Below the pieces are notes generated by a model. It did no database searches. It was not told the origin of the DNA and saw only the letters and a program-made list of their open reading frames with translations. DNA of 64,000 nt from Lachnospiraceae bacterium (GTDB taxonomy: Bacteria; Bacillota; Clostridia; Lachnospirales; Lachnospiraceae): NCBI GenBank assembly GCA_017500935.1, contig JAFVXW010000011.1:124001-188000 (forward strand). The letters are read 5' to 3'. Below are positions 54,037-62,638 of the stretch, one piece after another. The first letter of the stretch is position 1. The number at the start of each line of letters is the position of its first letter. The position numbers and the translations under genes were made by a program.

Positions 54037-56422
54037 TCAATATTGCATTGTAGTTCCCGTTTCATCACCAAGAAAATCAGATATATTGTCAGCAGAAACA
54101 GGGCGATAAAGATAAAAATCTACACCAATGCCTCGTGTTGCCATTTCATCATTTTCCTCAAGATATTGAACATAAGTATTATTTTCAAATACTTTTGAAT
54201 ATTCTTCACTATATTGACCAATTTGTATCAATGCACCTGTAGCAAATGCAAATATGTTATTACGAATATGCAAATCTTCGTTTGCACATGGACCACCTTG
54301 GAAAACAACAGCATTACTATAATTTGTTTCGTAATCTGAACTAAACATATTATTGACACCACAATCCAAAACAATATTGTTTTCTACTATAACATTCTTA
54401 TGTATGTGATTTTCATTAACTTCTGTATCCCAGTTGCAGATTAATATTCCTTGCGTTGCCCGTTCAATTAAATTACCGGATACTACATTATTACACATGG
54501 ATTCACAATGCTCAAAGGTTTCCAATGAAATACCTTCCTGATAGGCATCATGAACATAATTGTTCCTGATTGTATAATCACTTCCATTAACGGATAAATT
54601 ACCACCATTTCGCCCAAAAAGACTATAGTTTAATGTAATCCTTGTATCACCTTCTTCATTGCCTGTCGCATAAGAGAATACTTGACCTCCCATCCAAGCA
54701 ACTTCACAATTTTGGATTACTCCACTACAACCTTCTTTGACACCATTATAACCGGTGGTATGTCCCAAAGCACCATACATGGTACAGATATTATCGTATG
54801 TCTGGTCATCTGCCATACCATCATTAATAGTATATGGTGAAATAAATTCAATTTCTTCATACAATTCTCCAGGATTACCCTTATCACATCTAAAATACAA
54901 AGTTCCTCGATGGAAAATAGGATTACCGTCATTATCCCAACTTTGATAAATGCGATCACCAAGATTTTCAACAGTAATATTAGGATATTGAATTTCCGGA
55001 AAACACCACATATCAGGGAGATGTAATGTTACATCGTAAACCTTGTCTGTTAGTTTTTCATGTGATTCGTCAAGCTCATAGTATGTTATTCCATCCCACC
55101 AAGCAATATCTCTGTAAATAATTTCTGCTCCATCAATAATAATACTTGCTGTTTCCGGCATATCACGATAAAATTTCCATACTTTTTTGCCATTATCATC
55201 AGAATAATAGAGTTCCCATTTTTCGGAGCCCACACCACTTTCTTCGCTACCATAGAATGCGGGTTTTGGACCTTCGCCATAGGCAGAAAAAGTGATACCT
55301 TCTATTTCACGTACTGTGTATGGGAAACCATCTCCGCGCCATATACTGCCTCGTTCAAAGAAGATAGCATCACCATACTGTAATTTAATATGTTCAAATA
55401 CATCCATATTTGCAAATGGTGTTTGTTCACTAAGTCCATCGTTATTATTATTTCCTTTATTTGATACATAGTAAGCAGTTCCAGTATAAGTTTGACCCAT
55501 AATATAAGTATCTGATCTTACTATTGTTGTTGAACTATTAAGAATAGATTCTTTTCGTTCCTCTGCCATTGCATAAATTGCAGCAATTTCTTCATCTGTA
55601 GCAATATTATCTATAGCGGAATTTAAATATTGGTTTGTAACATTCAAATCGGATTCATATAGACGAACAACAGACAGCATAGCATCATGCATCATAAAAG
55701 GCTGATCTAAAAACCAGTCCCCATTTTCATCACACTCAAACAAGGAAGCGGCGTTAAAAGCAGACACGCGACACACACAATAATCAAAAGCCGGTTTAAC
55801 AGCGTCATTGTCTTTACATGTCTCTGTAATTTCAATAGGTGTATTCCAGGTAAAAATCGGATAATCCATTGAAACGACATCCGGCAGTTTGGATACGTAT
55901 GCTTCATATTCTCCTGAATACTTGGAATTAAATTCCAGTAATCCTATTGTTTTTGCAGCAAATAACAGGGATATCATTCCACCGTCACGATTCATTTTTA
56001 GATCAGGTGCCTGATTTGTCATTTCTTCCCACTCGGCTAAAACAATGGCATCATATTTCTCAATCATTTTTCCTAACATGGAGCAGTACTGTTTCCATGT
56101 TACTACTGTGTCATGAGGGTCCGCTTCATTCAACTCCTCCGGCAGGAAACCGTACCAAATACCTCGCTCATATTCATCATCAGGTATCGGTATATCATTT
56201 TGTTCTGTCAGTACATCATCCTGTTCTGTCTGTACATCATCCTGTTCTGTCTGTACATCATCCTGTTCTGTCTGTACATCATCCTGTTCCGTCAGTACAT
56301 TTTCACTATTTTTCCTGAGACACAGATACTTCTGTCTCCACATGGGAATCGCCACATCCGGTAAAAATCCCCAGTATCATAGCTAAACTTAATAGCAAAC
56401 CCCAAAAACGATAAAATTTCAT
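54037..56422 (-). pseudogene. Beta-helix lipoprotein with a frameshift after its signal peptide
   Basis: A start at 56422 (ribosome site AAAGGGG) codes a lipoprotein signal, MKFYRFWGLLLSLAM then LGIFTGCGDS, and reaches a TAG after 38 codons. One base less in the five-base T run at 56309-56313 would join it to the long frame (ENSENVLTEQDDV...). The body of about 755 residues has a linker of TEQDDVQ repeats, an N-terminal helical part, and from about 280 a right-handed parallel beta-helix with asparagine ladders (IRNNYVHDAYQEGISL, VSGNLIERATQGILI, HIRNNIFAFATGALIQI), as in polysaccharide lyases or hydrolases. AT-rich. As sequenced, only an unexported form could be made. Confidence 0.75.
56201..56300. 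repeat. Tandem 21-bp repeat, about five copies
   Basis: Units starting TGTTCTGTC begin at 56201, 56222, 56243, 56264 and 56285, each coding seven residues (TEQDDVQ). Copy changes keep frame and would lengthen or shorten the linker behind the lipid anchor. Confidence 0.9.
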
Positions 56423-56589
56423 TTTTTCCCCTTTCCTGTCACTTACATTTCACAAATCCTTATATTCCAATTGCAGCAAATTTAAGTAAATCTGCATTTA
56501 TTATCATCTATTTCTGATAAATCTACAATACATAGATTTATCATGATTAACCTTTATTAAGAAACTTTCCGTAACTTTCAACAATAATC

Positions 56590-56838
56590 TCATTCAGCCA
56601 ACAACTCCGCATAACTCACCTTCAGAACCTCAGCAATCACTTTCAGCTCAATATCCGTGACAAATCTCTTTCCACATTCAATCCTCTGAATCGCATTCTT
56701 GTCCACGTCCAGACCGGCTACCTGCAGCATATCTGCAAACCGCTTCTGTGAAGGTTTCTCCGGCAAACTTTCCCTGATTCTTTTGATATTCTTACCGCAA
56801 ATATTGTTGGCTCCATTATCAGCTTTGTTCTTATACAT
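56590..56838 (-). CDS. XRE-family helix-turn-helix regulator
   Basis: A protein of 82 residues. KRFADMLQVAGLDVDKNAIQRIECGKRFVTD is a lambda-repressor-type helix-turn-helix with an insertion of four residues between the helices. Start MYKNKADN at 56838 has GGGAG upstream; the ATG at 56865 lies inside an operator and lacks one. It diverges from the DUF6809 gene and two identical-half operators lie between, so it most likely represses both genes. Confidence 0.85.
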   Translation of the reverse strand: MYKNKADNGANNICGKNIKRIRESLPEKPSQKRFADMLQVAGLDVDKNAIQRIECGKRFVTDIELKVIAEVLKVSYAELLAE

Positions 56839-56859
56839 AATACCATACTCTCCCAATTT

Positions 56860-56878
56860 TGACATTTACTAATTGTCA
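56860..56878. promoter_or_regulatory. Operator 1 of the XRE regulator
   Basis: TGACATTTACTAATTGTCA, an imperfect palindrome with TGACA/TGTCA ends, overlapping the leader of the XRE gene. Confidence 0.6.
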
Positions 56879-56912
56879 TTTTGGTCATTGTATGATATCC
56901 TTATTCCTAAAT

Positions 56913-56931
56913 TGACATTTACTGAATGTCA
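56913..56931. promoter_or_regulatory. Operator 2 of the XRE regulator
   Basis: TGACATTTACTGAATGTCA, matching operator 1 at 16 of 19 positions, 53 bases away (five helical turns). It contains TTGACA, which may be the -35 box of the DUF6809 gene. Confidence 0.6.
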
Positions 56932-56959
56932 TCAAAAATTAATATATGGAGACAATATT

Positions 56960-57253
56960 ATGAGCAGTTTTCTTAAAGACCTGTATTACGGAAAGATCAT
57001 TCCAGAAGATAATTTTAGCCCCAAATTTGAAGAGTATAAAGAAATGCGTCAACAGCATAATGAACACTTTACAGACTTTGTCGAAAAACTAAAGGCCTTA
57101 GACTCTTCACTTCCGACACAGCTTCTCACTATTCTGGATGAACAGGCCGAAGCTATTCCTATCGAAACTGCTGAAATGTTCATATATGGATTTCGCATGG
57201 GCGCGAAAATGATGCTTGAAGTTCTGATTGATCCCACCGAATCTACCAAATAG
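56960..57253 (+). CDS. DUF6809-type small protein
   Basis: A protein of 97 residues. FLKDLYYGKIIPEDNFSP at the start and IYGFRMGAKMMLEVL at the end match small helical proteins common in mobile elements and chromosomes of Lachnospiraceae. Start MSSFLKDL is behind TGGAGA; the upstream frame is noise. Role unknown; control by the neighbouring XRE protein is likely. Confidence 0.8.
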   Translation: MSSFLKDLYYGKIIPEDNFSPKFEEYKEMRQQHNEHFTDFVEKLKALDSSLPTQLLTILDEQAEAIPIETAEMFIYGFRMGAKMMLEVLIDPTESTK

Positions 57254-57307
57254 AAAAACCGACATAATACGAAAGGGATGGACAATATATGCTCCATCCC
57301 TTTACAG

Positions 57308-58606
57308 TTATCTTCTCACTTCTTTCATTCTTTTACGTTTATCTTCCACATCTTTCGATGACAGATTGACCGTTTTCCTTTTCTCCCTGTTGGCAAGAAT
57401 ACTTTGAGTTTTCTCCACTCCCAGAAATTCTTTTAAATAATTAAATTCATCAGATATTTTCAACAACACCGTTGTTTTCGCTTTTTCTTCTCCCACCTGC
57501 TTTTTCAGGAATTTTACTACTTCCTCCATCCGCTCCATTCGGATACTTAATTCCTTGTTTCGTCCCATCAACTGCACACACTTCACTGTCAGATCCTTCA
57601 CAATCTTTTTCAGCTTATTTACCAGTGGCAAAGCATAATTATCCCTGTAAGTTTTCGCACTCATCAGCATCGTTGCTTCCGGTAACTGCCACTTTTTATC
57701 CTCATCGTAAGCATGTACATTCCGTTCCAGAGCCGTTTTTGATGTAACCATCTGCTCCAGACTTTCCTGTAATTCTTTCTGTTCGGATTCCAATTGTAAG
57801 TTTTCTGATTGCAGTTCCTCATTCTCTACTTCCAACGCTTTATTCTCCTGCCGCAGTTCTTCCTGTTCCATCCCTAACTGCTGATTCTCTGCCTGCAACA
57901 TTTCTTTTTCTACAGTTAATGCTTCCACTTCTTTAGCACGTTCTTTCTTTTCAAATTCCAGCACAGACAGATGTTTTTCATGCGTACCTTTCTGCAGCCA
58001 CTCTATATCATGAGCTTTCATAGTTTCTGCCAGGACTTTCTTTTCTGCGGCTATCCATTGATTCAATTCCGTGTCACCTCTGGTTCCGCCGATAAAGCCC
58101 TGAGCACCTAATGCGCTCCTCAGTGACACTCTGGTGTCCAACCCACGCTTACTTTCCCGGATAACCAGAACAAAATCAATATGCAAATGCGGTGTTTCTT
58201 CGTCCATATGCAGATGCGCGGAAAACACATGGAGATTTGGATTACGCCGCTGAAACTGTTCCATAAATTCCGTCAGAATCTCTTTGGCAAGCTGACCTTC
58301 CTCACTCTTTGCATTGGTATCATCCCTGTTTCCAATCTGAAAGATCACCTCATGAAACAGCTTTTCCTGTTTCCCCTGCCGGATTTTCTCATAATAATCA
58401 TCAATCTTTCTGTCATTGCGTTTCTGCTTTGCATTGTATCGCTCCAGAGCATCATCAAATAATTCGTGATAGACTTCTTTCAAATTCCTGTTACAAAACT
58501 CGATATTCTTACAACTTCTTTCTTTATCTACATTCTTTGCTGAAAAGGATCTGGTATTGTGAGCCACAGAACCTTTTCCCACCATTCCACTGATTGTTCT
58601 TTGCAA
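57308..58606 (-). CDS. mobV: MobV-type relaxase (Pre/Mob)
   Basis: A protein of 432 residues. The relaxase domain (1-210) has GKGSVAHNTRSFSAKNVD at the start and the metal-binding HMDEETPHLHIDF (near 134). A long coiled coil follows (220-285, many EE/LQ heptads) and a basic C-terminus. It nicks one strand at oriT and pilots DNA transfer with a helper's secretion system. The start is TTG at 58606, with GAAGGG 7 bases upstream; the ATG 21 bases inside has a poorer site. The oriT-like region lies directly upstream. Confidence 0.92.
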   Translation of the reverse strand: MQRTISGMVGKGSVAHNTRSFSAKNVDKERSCKNIEFCNRNLKEVYHELFDDALERYNAKQKRNDRKIDDYYEKIRQGKQEKLFHEVIFQIGNRDDTNAKSEEGQLAKEILTEFMEQFQRRNPNLHVFSAHLHMDEETPHLHIDFVLVIRESKRGLDTRVSLRSALGAQGFIGGTRGDTELNQWIAAEKKVLAETMKAHDIEWLQKGTHEKHLSVLEFEKKERAKEVEALTVEKEMLQAENQQLGMEQEELRQENKALEVENEELQSENLQLESEQKELQESLEQMVTSKTALERNVHAYDEDKKWQLPEATMLMSAKTYRDNYALPLVNKLKKIVKDLTVKCVQLMGRNKELSIRMERMEEVVKFLKKQVGEEKAKTTVLLKISDEFNYLKEFLGVEKTQSILANREKRKTVNLSSKDVEDKRKRMKEVRR

Positions 58607-58657
58607 TAATAATCCCTTCTTTTGAAAAAATTACGCTGTTGCGGGTCGCCAGGCTTT

Positions 58658-58806
58658 GTTACTTTCGTCGAAAGTAACGCAAAAGCACTTTTGACAGCCG
58701 TACCGACCATCATAAGTGCAACCTGATAAATCAGGTTTTGCGCCCTGTCGGGAGCCTAAAATGCCATTTTCCCTTGTCTGTCATTTACAGGAACGTGCCA
58801 CGTTCC
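58658..58806. other. Likely transfer origin (oriT)
   Basis: The gap upstream of the relaxase holds GTTACTTTCGTCGAAAGTAAC (58658-58678, one base over a perfect palindrome centre), an AACCTGA-TAAA-TCAGGTT hairpin (58720-58737) followed at once by TGCGCCCT (58739-58746), and GGAACGTGCCACGTTCC (58790-58806). A hairpin followed by TGCGCCCT is the arrangement of the R1162/RSF1010 nick region. Confidence 0.55.
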
Positions 58807-58867
58807 CGTATCTTACAAACAAAGAAAAATCCTGGCTGTTTCGTTCCGCAAACATCCATCCTGCCCG

Positions 58868-59101
58868 TCAGTATCGAAAATCCCGATGCATTCCGACTTT
58901 CTCCAGATACTCCTGCCGGGCATGTTCCTTTTCTTCTTCCGTTTCAGCGGTTTTGTACTTCGTGTACAGATCCCGCTTCACCATTGCTTCTGCCTTTTCT
59001 TCCAGTCCTCTGCGTATCTGAGGCAAAACATCCGCATTATCCAACAAATGATATTTCACCAGATCATAAAATAACGATTCCGGTATCTGTATATTTTTCA
59101 T
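58868..59101 (-). CDS. Small helical protein of the mobilization module
   Basis: A protein of 77 residues starting MKNIQIPESLFYDLV behind AGGAAGGAA. Rich in Lys, Glu and Arg, likely two or three helices. Proteins of this kind regularly stand between the relaxase and the RepA-like ATPase in elements of gut Firmicutes, but their role is not known; a DNA-binding helper of replication or transfer is possible. The longer frame has no ribosome site. Confidence 0.75.
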   Translation of the reverse strand: MKNIQIPESLFYDLVKYHLLDNADVLPQIRRGLEEKAEAMVKRDLYTKYKTAETEEEKEHARQEYLEKVGMHRDFRY

Positions 59102-59206
59102 CACAAGTTCCTTCCTGGTTGTTTCCGGTGACGATAGTGACGATATGTGACGATATTTTACATACCATGTCGATATTGAAAATACCGTCACTATCGTCAC
59201 TTATCG

Positions 59207-60355
59207 TCATTGATTACGTTCCAACAGTGTCAACCTTACCCATCGGCTGCAATTATCACGACTGATCTCATATCGGATTCCATACTCCAACAGCAACTGC
59301 TCTGCCATAGTATTCAGCTTTCGACTCAGTGTATTCGCATGCAAATCCGGCTCCTGCAAAAGTCCCAAAAGCTCCGTTGCCGTTCCCTGCCATACAGGAT
59401 GCTCCTCACTCACGATTCCTTTGACTTTTTCCATCAATGGATTCACTGGCTCTTTCCAAAGTTCTGTTTCCATTTTCTGCAATTTCCACAGGCACTGTTC
59501 CCGGTCAAACTCCAACGATAATCGTTGATCCTGCTGATCCCGTCCGGTCACTTCCAGTACCGCTTTATTCTCTGTCCGTTTTTCTTTCTGCATCACAAAT
59601 GCTCCATCTGCAGCACCTAGCAACCCGTTAGTGCCAGATATCATGTCAAAGGTATCAGATGATTCCATTTTTCTGGTATGATGCACCACCAGCAGGCAGA
59701 TACCATGTAAATCGCTGAACTCCTTTAATTTCGCTACGATTTCATAGTCATTGGCATAACTGAATTTATCGCCGGAAACCTCTCTGACTTTCTGTAACGT
59801 ATCAATAATGATCAGCCGGGCATCTGAATGCTCTCTTACAAATTGATCCAGCTGCTGCTCCAGACCTTCCTGCAGACTCTTTGCATGTGTTGCGAAGTAG
59901 AAGTTTTCACTGCTCTCCACTCCAAACATCCTTGAAAGACGTTTCTGCAGTCTGGCATAATCGTCCTCCAATGCCAAGTACAGTACCGTTCCTTTACGCA
60001 CCGGGAAATCCCATAAAGGGATTCCCATGCTCACATGGTAGCCAAGCTGTGCCATAAAAAAGGATTTTCCAACCTTCGGCGCACCGACAAACAAAAAAGT
60101 GCCGGGATAAATCAGACCATCCACAATCGGAAGTTTCGGTGCATAACAGGTGTCATAAAGTTCAGACATGGAAATCGTCATCAGAGCCTCCACGGAATCA
60201 GCATTTTTTCCGTTAAAATCACGACTTTGCGCGGCTTGCAGATTGCTTTGTTCCTGTTTCTTTGATATAATTTCATTGCGTATTAGTTGCAGTGACTGTT
60301 TCACATCTGCGCCAACAGATGAGCCTGAAACAGTCGCTTTTTTCATTTTTCCCAT
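59207..60355 (-). CDS. RepA-like hexameric ATPase/helicase
   Basis: A protein of 382 residues. Walker A GAPKVGKSFF (near 90) and Walker B ARLIIIDTLQ (near 178) lie in a RecA-like core related to plasmid RepA helicases; VVHHTRKMESSDTFDMISGT is a further family block. A C-terminal winged part (near 310-380) follows. Start MGKMKKAT behind GGAGAAGC overlaps the stop of the MobC-like gene. It probably opens DNA for replication of the excised or transferred circle. Confidence 0.85.
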   Translation of the reverse strand: MGKMKKATVSGSSVGADVKQSLQLIRNEIISKKQEQSNLQAAQSRDFNGKNADSVEALMTISMSELYDTCYAPKLPIVDGLIYPGTFLFVGAPKVGKSFFMAQLGYHVSMGIPLWDFPVRKGTVLYLALEDDYARLQKRLSRMFGVESSENFYFATHAKSLQEGLEQQLDQFVREHSDARLIIIDTLQKVREVSGDKFSYANDYEIVAKLKEFSDLHGICLLVVHHTRKMESSDTFDMISGTNGLLGAADGAFVMQKEKRTENKAVLEVTGRDQQDQRLSLEFDREQCLWKLQKMETELWKEPVNPLMEKVKGIVSEEHPVWQGTATELLGLLQEPDLHANTLSRKLNTMAEQLLLEYGIRYEISRDNCSRWVRLTLLERNQ

Positions 60356-60675
60356 CAAGCTTCTCCTTTCCATCCAGTTATCATTTCAGTAATCATCTGA
60401 ATTGTGATAAGTAATTCCTCCTGCTGGTCACTGCACTTTCGCAGGCGTAGCAGCTGCGCATAAATCTCAGCCATCAGTGTCCGCATTTCCCGGTACACCT
60501 TTGCATTTCCATATACCACAAATTCCCTGTTCTGCAGCCGGGCTGTGATATAATCCTGTTTTGACATACCGGATAATCTTACCAGTGTACCAATTTGCCG
60601 TGCTTCTTCTTCTGAAACCCGAAAAGCGATTGTTTTCCTTCTCCATCGTCCATGACCGTCCAGATTTTTCTTCAT
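60355..60675 (-). CDS. MobC-like ribbon-helix-helix protein
   Basis: A protein of 106 residues. The N-terminus RRKTIAFRVSEEEARQIGTLVRLSGMSKQDYI is the ribbon-helix-helix pattern of relaxosome accessory proteins; the rest is helical. It would bind oriT and assist the relaxase. It overlaps the integrase stop by four bases and the ATPase start, so integrase, this gene and the ATPase are one operon. Confidence 0.8.
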   Translation of the reverse strand: MKKNLDGHGRWRRKTIAFRVSEEEARQIGTLVRLSGMSKQDYITARLQNREFVVYGNAKVYREMRTLMAEIYAQLLRLRKCSDQQEELLITIQMITEMITGWKGEA

Positions 60676-61763
60676 AATGCCATCACTCCCCTCTCTTCTT
60701 CCATACGTTCCAATTCCAGTGTCTGAGCCATTTCTGCCTGTTTGGACGGAAACAGATGGGCATACTTGTATGTGATATCAATACTTTCATGCCCCACTCT
60801 TTCTGCGATTGCCAGGGCAGAAAATCCCCGATCGATCAAAAGCGAAATTGCGCTATGACGCAGATCATGAATCCTGATACGTTTGACTCCTGCAATATTT
60901 GCCCCTCTTGTCATCTCACTATGGAGACCATGTTTGGTGACCTGAAACAATCGTTCATTTTCCTCCAGTTCATAATGTATCTGGATCTATTCCTGTATTT
61001 CCTCACATAAAAACTGTGGCATGGAAATAGTTCGATTGCTCTTTACCGTCTTTGGTGACGTGATCACATCCTCTCCTTTGATCCGCTGATAGGATTTATT
61101 AATCCGGACTGTCTTGCGTTCAAAATCAAAATCCGCAGGAGTCAGTGCCAGCAGTTCTCCTTCCCGGATTCCGCACCAGTAAAGCATTTCAAACGCATAA
61201 TAATAGTTCGGCTTGTCCATCACTGCATCTGCAAACTTCAGATACTCTTCTTTGGTCCAGAACAGCATCTCCTGATGTTTTTCACTTCCCATATTTCCAG
61301 CCCGCTGCGCCGGATTATACGGTAAATGATAGTATCTGACCGCATGGTTAAAGATTGCACTCAGCTGATTATGAATCGTTTTCAGATATGTTGGGGAATA
61401 CGCTTCTCCGCTTTCATCCCGATATGCCAGCAATTCATTCTGCCAGGCAATCACATCTCGGGCTTCAATCTCTTTCATCTTTCTTTTTGCAAAGTAGGGC
61501 AGGATTTTCGACCTGATCAGATAGCTTTTGGATTCCCATGTGTTTTGCTTTACCCGTTTCTTTTTGTCTGTCTCATAGATTTCAAAGAAACTTTCAAAGG
61601 TCATATCCAATTCAGCGCCGTTCTGCAGCATCACCTCTCTTTCCCACGCAGTTGCTTCTCGTTTTGTTGCAAATCCTCGTTTCTGCGTCTGTTTATGCTC
61701 ACCTTTGTAATTGGTGTAGCGATAAACCACACGCCATTTGTCTCCGTCTTTGTATACAGCCAT
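60672..61763 (-). pseudogene. int: Tyrosine integrase split by an in-frame TAG
   Basis: One frame of 364 codons from MAVYKDGDKW (GGAGAG upstream) to the stop at 60672, broken only by TAG at 60987-60989 (codon 259). The first part holds the AP2-like arm-binding domain (1-50), the SAM-like core-binding domain (60-165) and the catalytic Arg in CGIREGELLAL. The second holds HDLRHS (His and Arg), GHESIDITYKYAHLFP (second His and the nucleophilic Tyr). So the catalytic residues are on different pieces. The reading across, CEEIQE-stop-IQIHYELEEN, is continuous; Tyr or Gln is the likely lost residue. It lies next to att copy 4, as an integrase should. Confidence 0.88.
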
Positions 61764-61795
61764 TGCATCACTCTCCTTTCTCATTTCATCTTACG

Positions 61796-62205
61796 GCTCA
61801 CGCCAACTGGGTGAAAAACTTGGTTTTCTTGGAAAAACCTCAGATGTTCGCATGGCACAGTATGAAACAGAAACACGCATTCCCAAAGATGACCTGATCA
61901 AAGCAATGGCTTATATCTTCCAGATTGATCCCCGCGCACTGACAGTTCCGGAAATAGATACCTATGTCGGACTGATGCACACCCTTTTTGCACTGGAAGA
62001 TATGTATGGTCTGAAAATCGGCAGAATTGATGATGAACTCTGTCTCCGACTGGATAAAAAAATAAATCCACCTTCTTCTACCATGTTTGATTTATTCTTT
62101 TCATGGCAGGAACAGGCTGCCAAACTGGAACGGGGAGAGATCAGCCAGGAAGAATACGATGACTGGCGTTACAAATATCCGTCATCAGAATTTATCAAAA
62201 GATAA
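61796..62205 (+). pseudogene. XRE-type regulator lacking its N-terminal helix
   Basis: From 61804 the frame reads QLGEKLGFLGKTSDVRMAQYE, the second half of a helix-turn-helix, and continues through PKDDLIKAMAYIFQIDPRAL and LFFSWQEQAAKLERGEISQE to the stop. The first 15-20 residues, with the start and the first helix, are missing; upstream is the integrase leader in the opposite direction. About 134 residues remain. Full-length relatives in similar elements are about 150 residues. A 3' terminator is intact. Confidence 0.7.
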
Positions 62206-62219
62206 TCAGAAAAAAAGAA

Positions 62220-62262
62220 AAACCTTACTGATCTCCGTTTTTGAAAATCAGTAAGGTTTTAT
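62220..62262 (+). terminator. Terminator after the truncated regulator
   Basis: AAACCTTACTGAT pairs with ATCAGTAAGGTTT, followed by TTATTATG; the A run before it makes it possibly bidirectional. Confidence 0.75.
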
Positions 62263-62305
62263 TATGCTTGAAAAAGTAAATTTACCCTAAAAATAACGCT
62301 GCTTT

Positions 62306-62343
62306 GTTGCCAAATCGTTGCCACTTCCTAAACAAATTTGTTT
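62306..62343. repeat. Arm-type sites and palindrome, right end of the 9.9-kb unit
   Basis: GTTGCCA at 62306-62312 and 62317-62323 (11-base period), then CCTAAACAAATTTGTTT at 62327-62343. Both motifs also stand at the unit's left end. Confidence 0.65.
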
Positions 62344-62381
62344 GGAAGCCGCATAAACACTGGCTTTTCAGACGAAATTTT

Positions 62382-62394
62382 TTATTCCCACTCG
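62382..62394 (-). other. guaA-type attachment site, copy 4
   Basis: TTATTCCCACTCG; the two bases before it differ from the other copies. On the minus strand the reading before the core is D-F-V-E-W-E-stop, not the full GuaA end, so a further element lies to the right. The gap 62263-62638 holds this site, the arms above and no gene. Confidence 0.75.
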
Positions 62395-62638
62395 ACAAAG
62401 TCTAACTTGTTTTGTTTAGGAATTATTATCTGTCGTATTTTCTATTCTTTTGATTATTTGAGAAATCCATATTATATTACCTATACGAGTTAATGTTATC
62501 ATTTTGTTATCGCGGATGATAACACCTACTCTGTAACTGTGGATAATAATTATATGTTCTTTCGCAAATTATAAGCCATTTTGCTTATGAAAACATTTCT
62601 TTTTATATGTACTCTAAAAAAGTTTCTCTCCTCTTCTT

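Noticed and set aside
56201..56300. 21-bp repeats as CRISPR or iterons
   Set aside because: They are head to tail without spacers and code TEQDDVQ in frame.
60987..60989. TAG as a recoded codon (pyrrolysine or suppression) in the integrase
   Set aside because: No pyl genes or suppressor tRNA are visible, and neighbouring genes of the element are also damaged; simple nonsense change is more likely.
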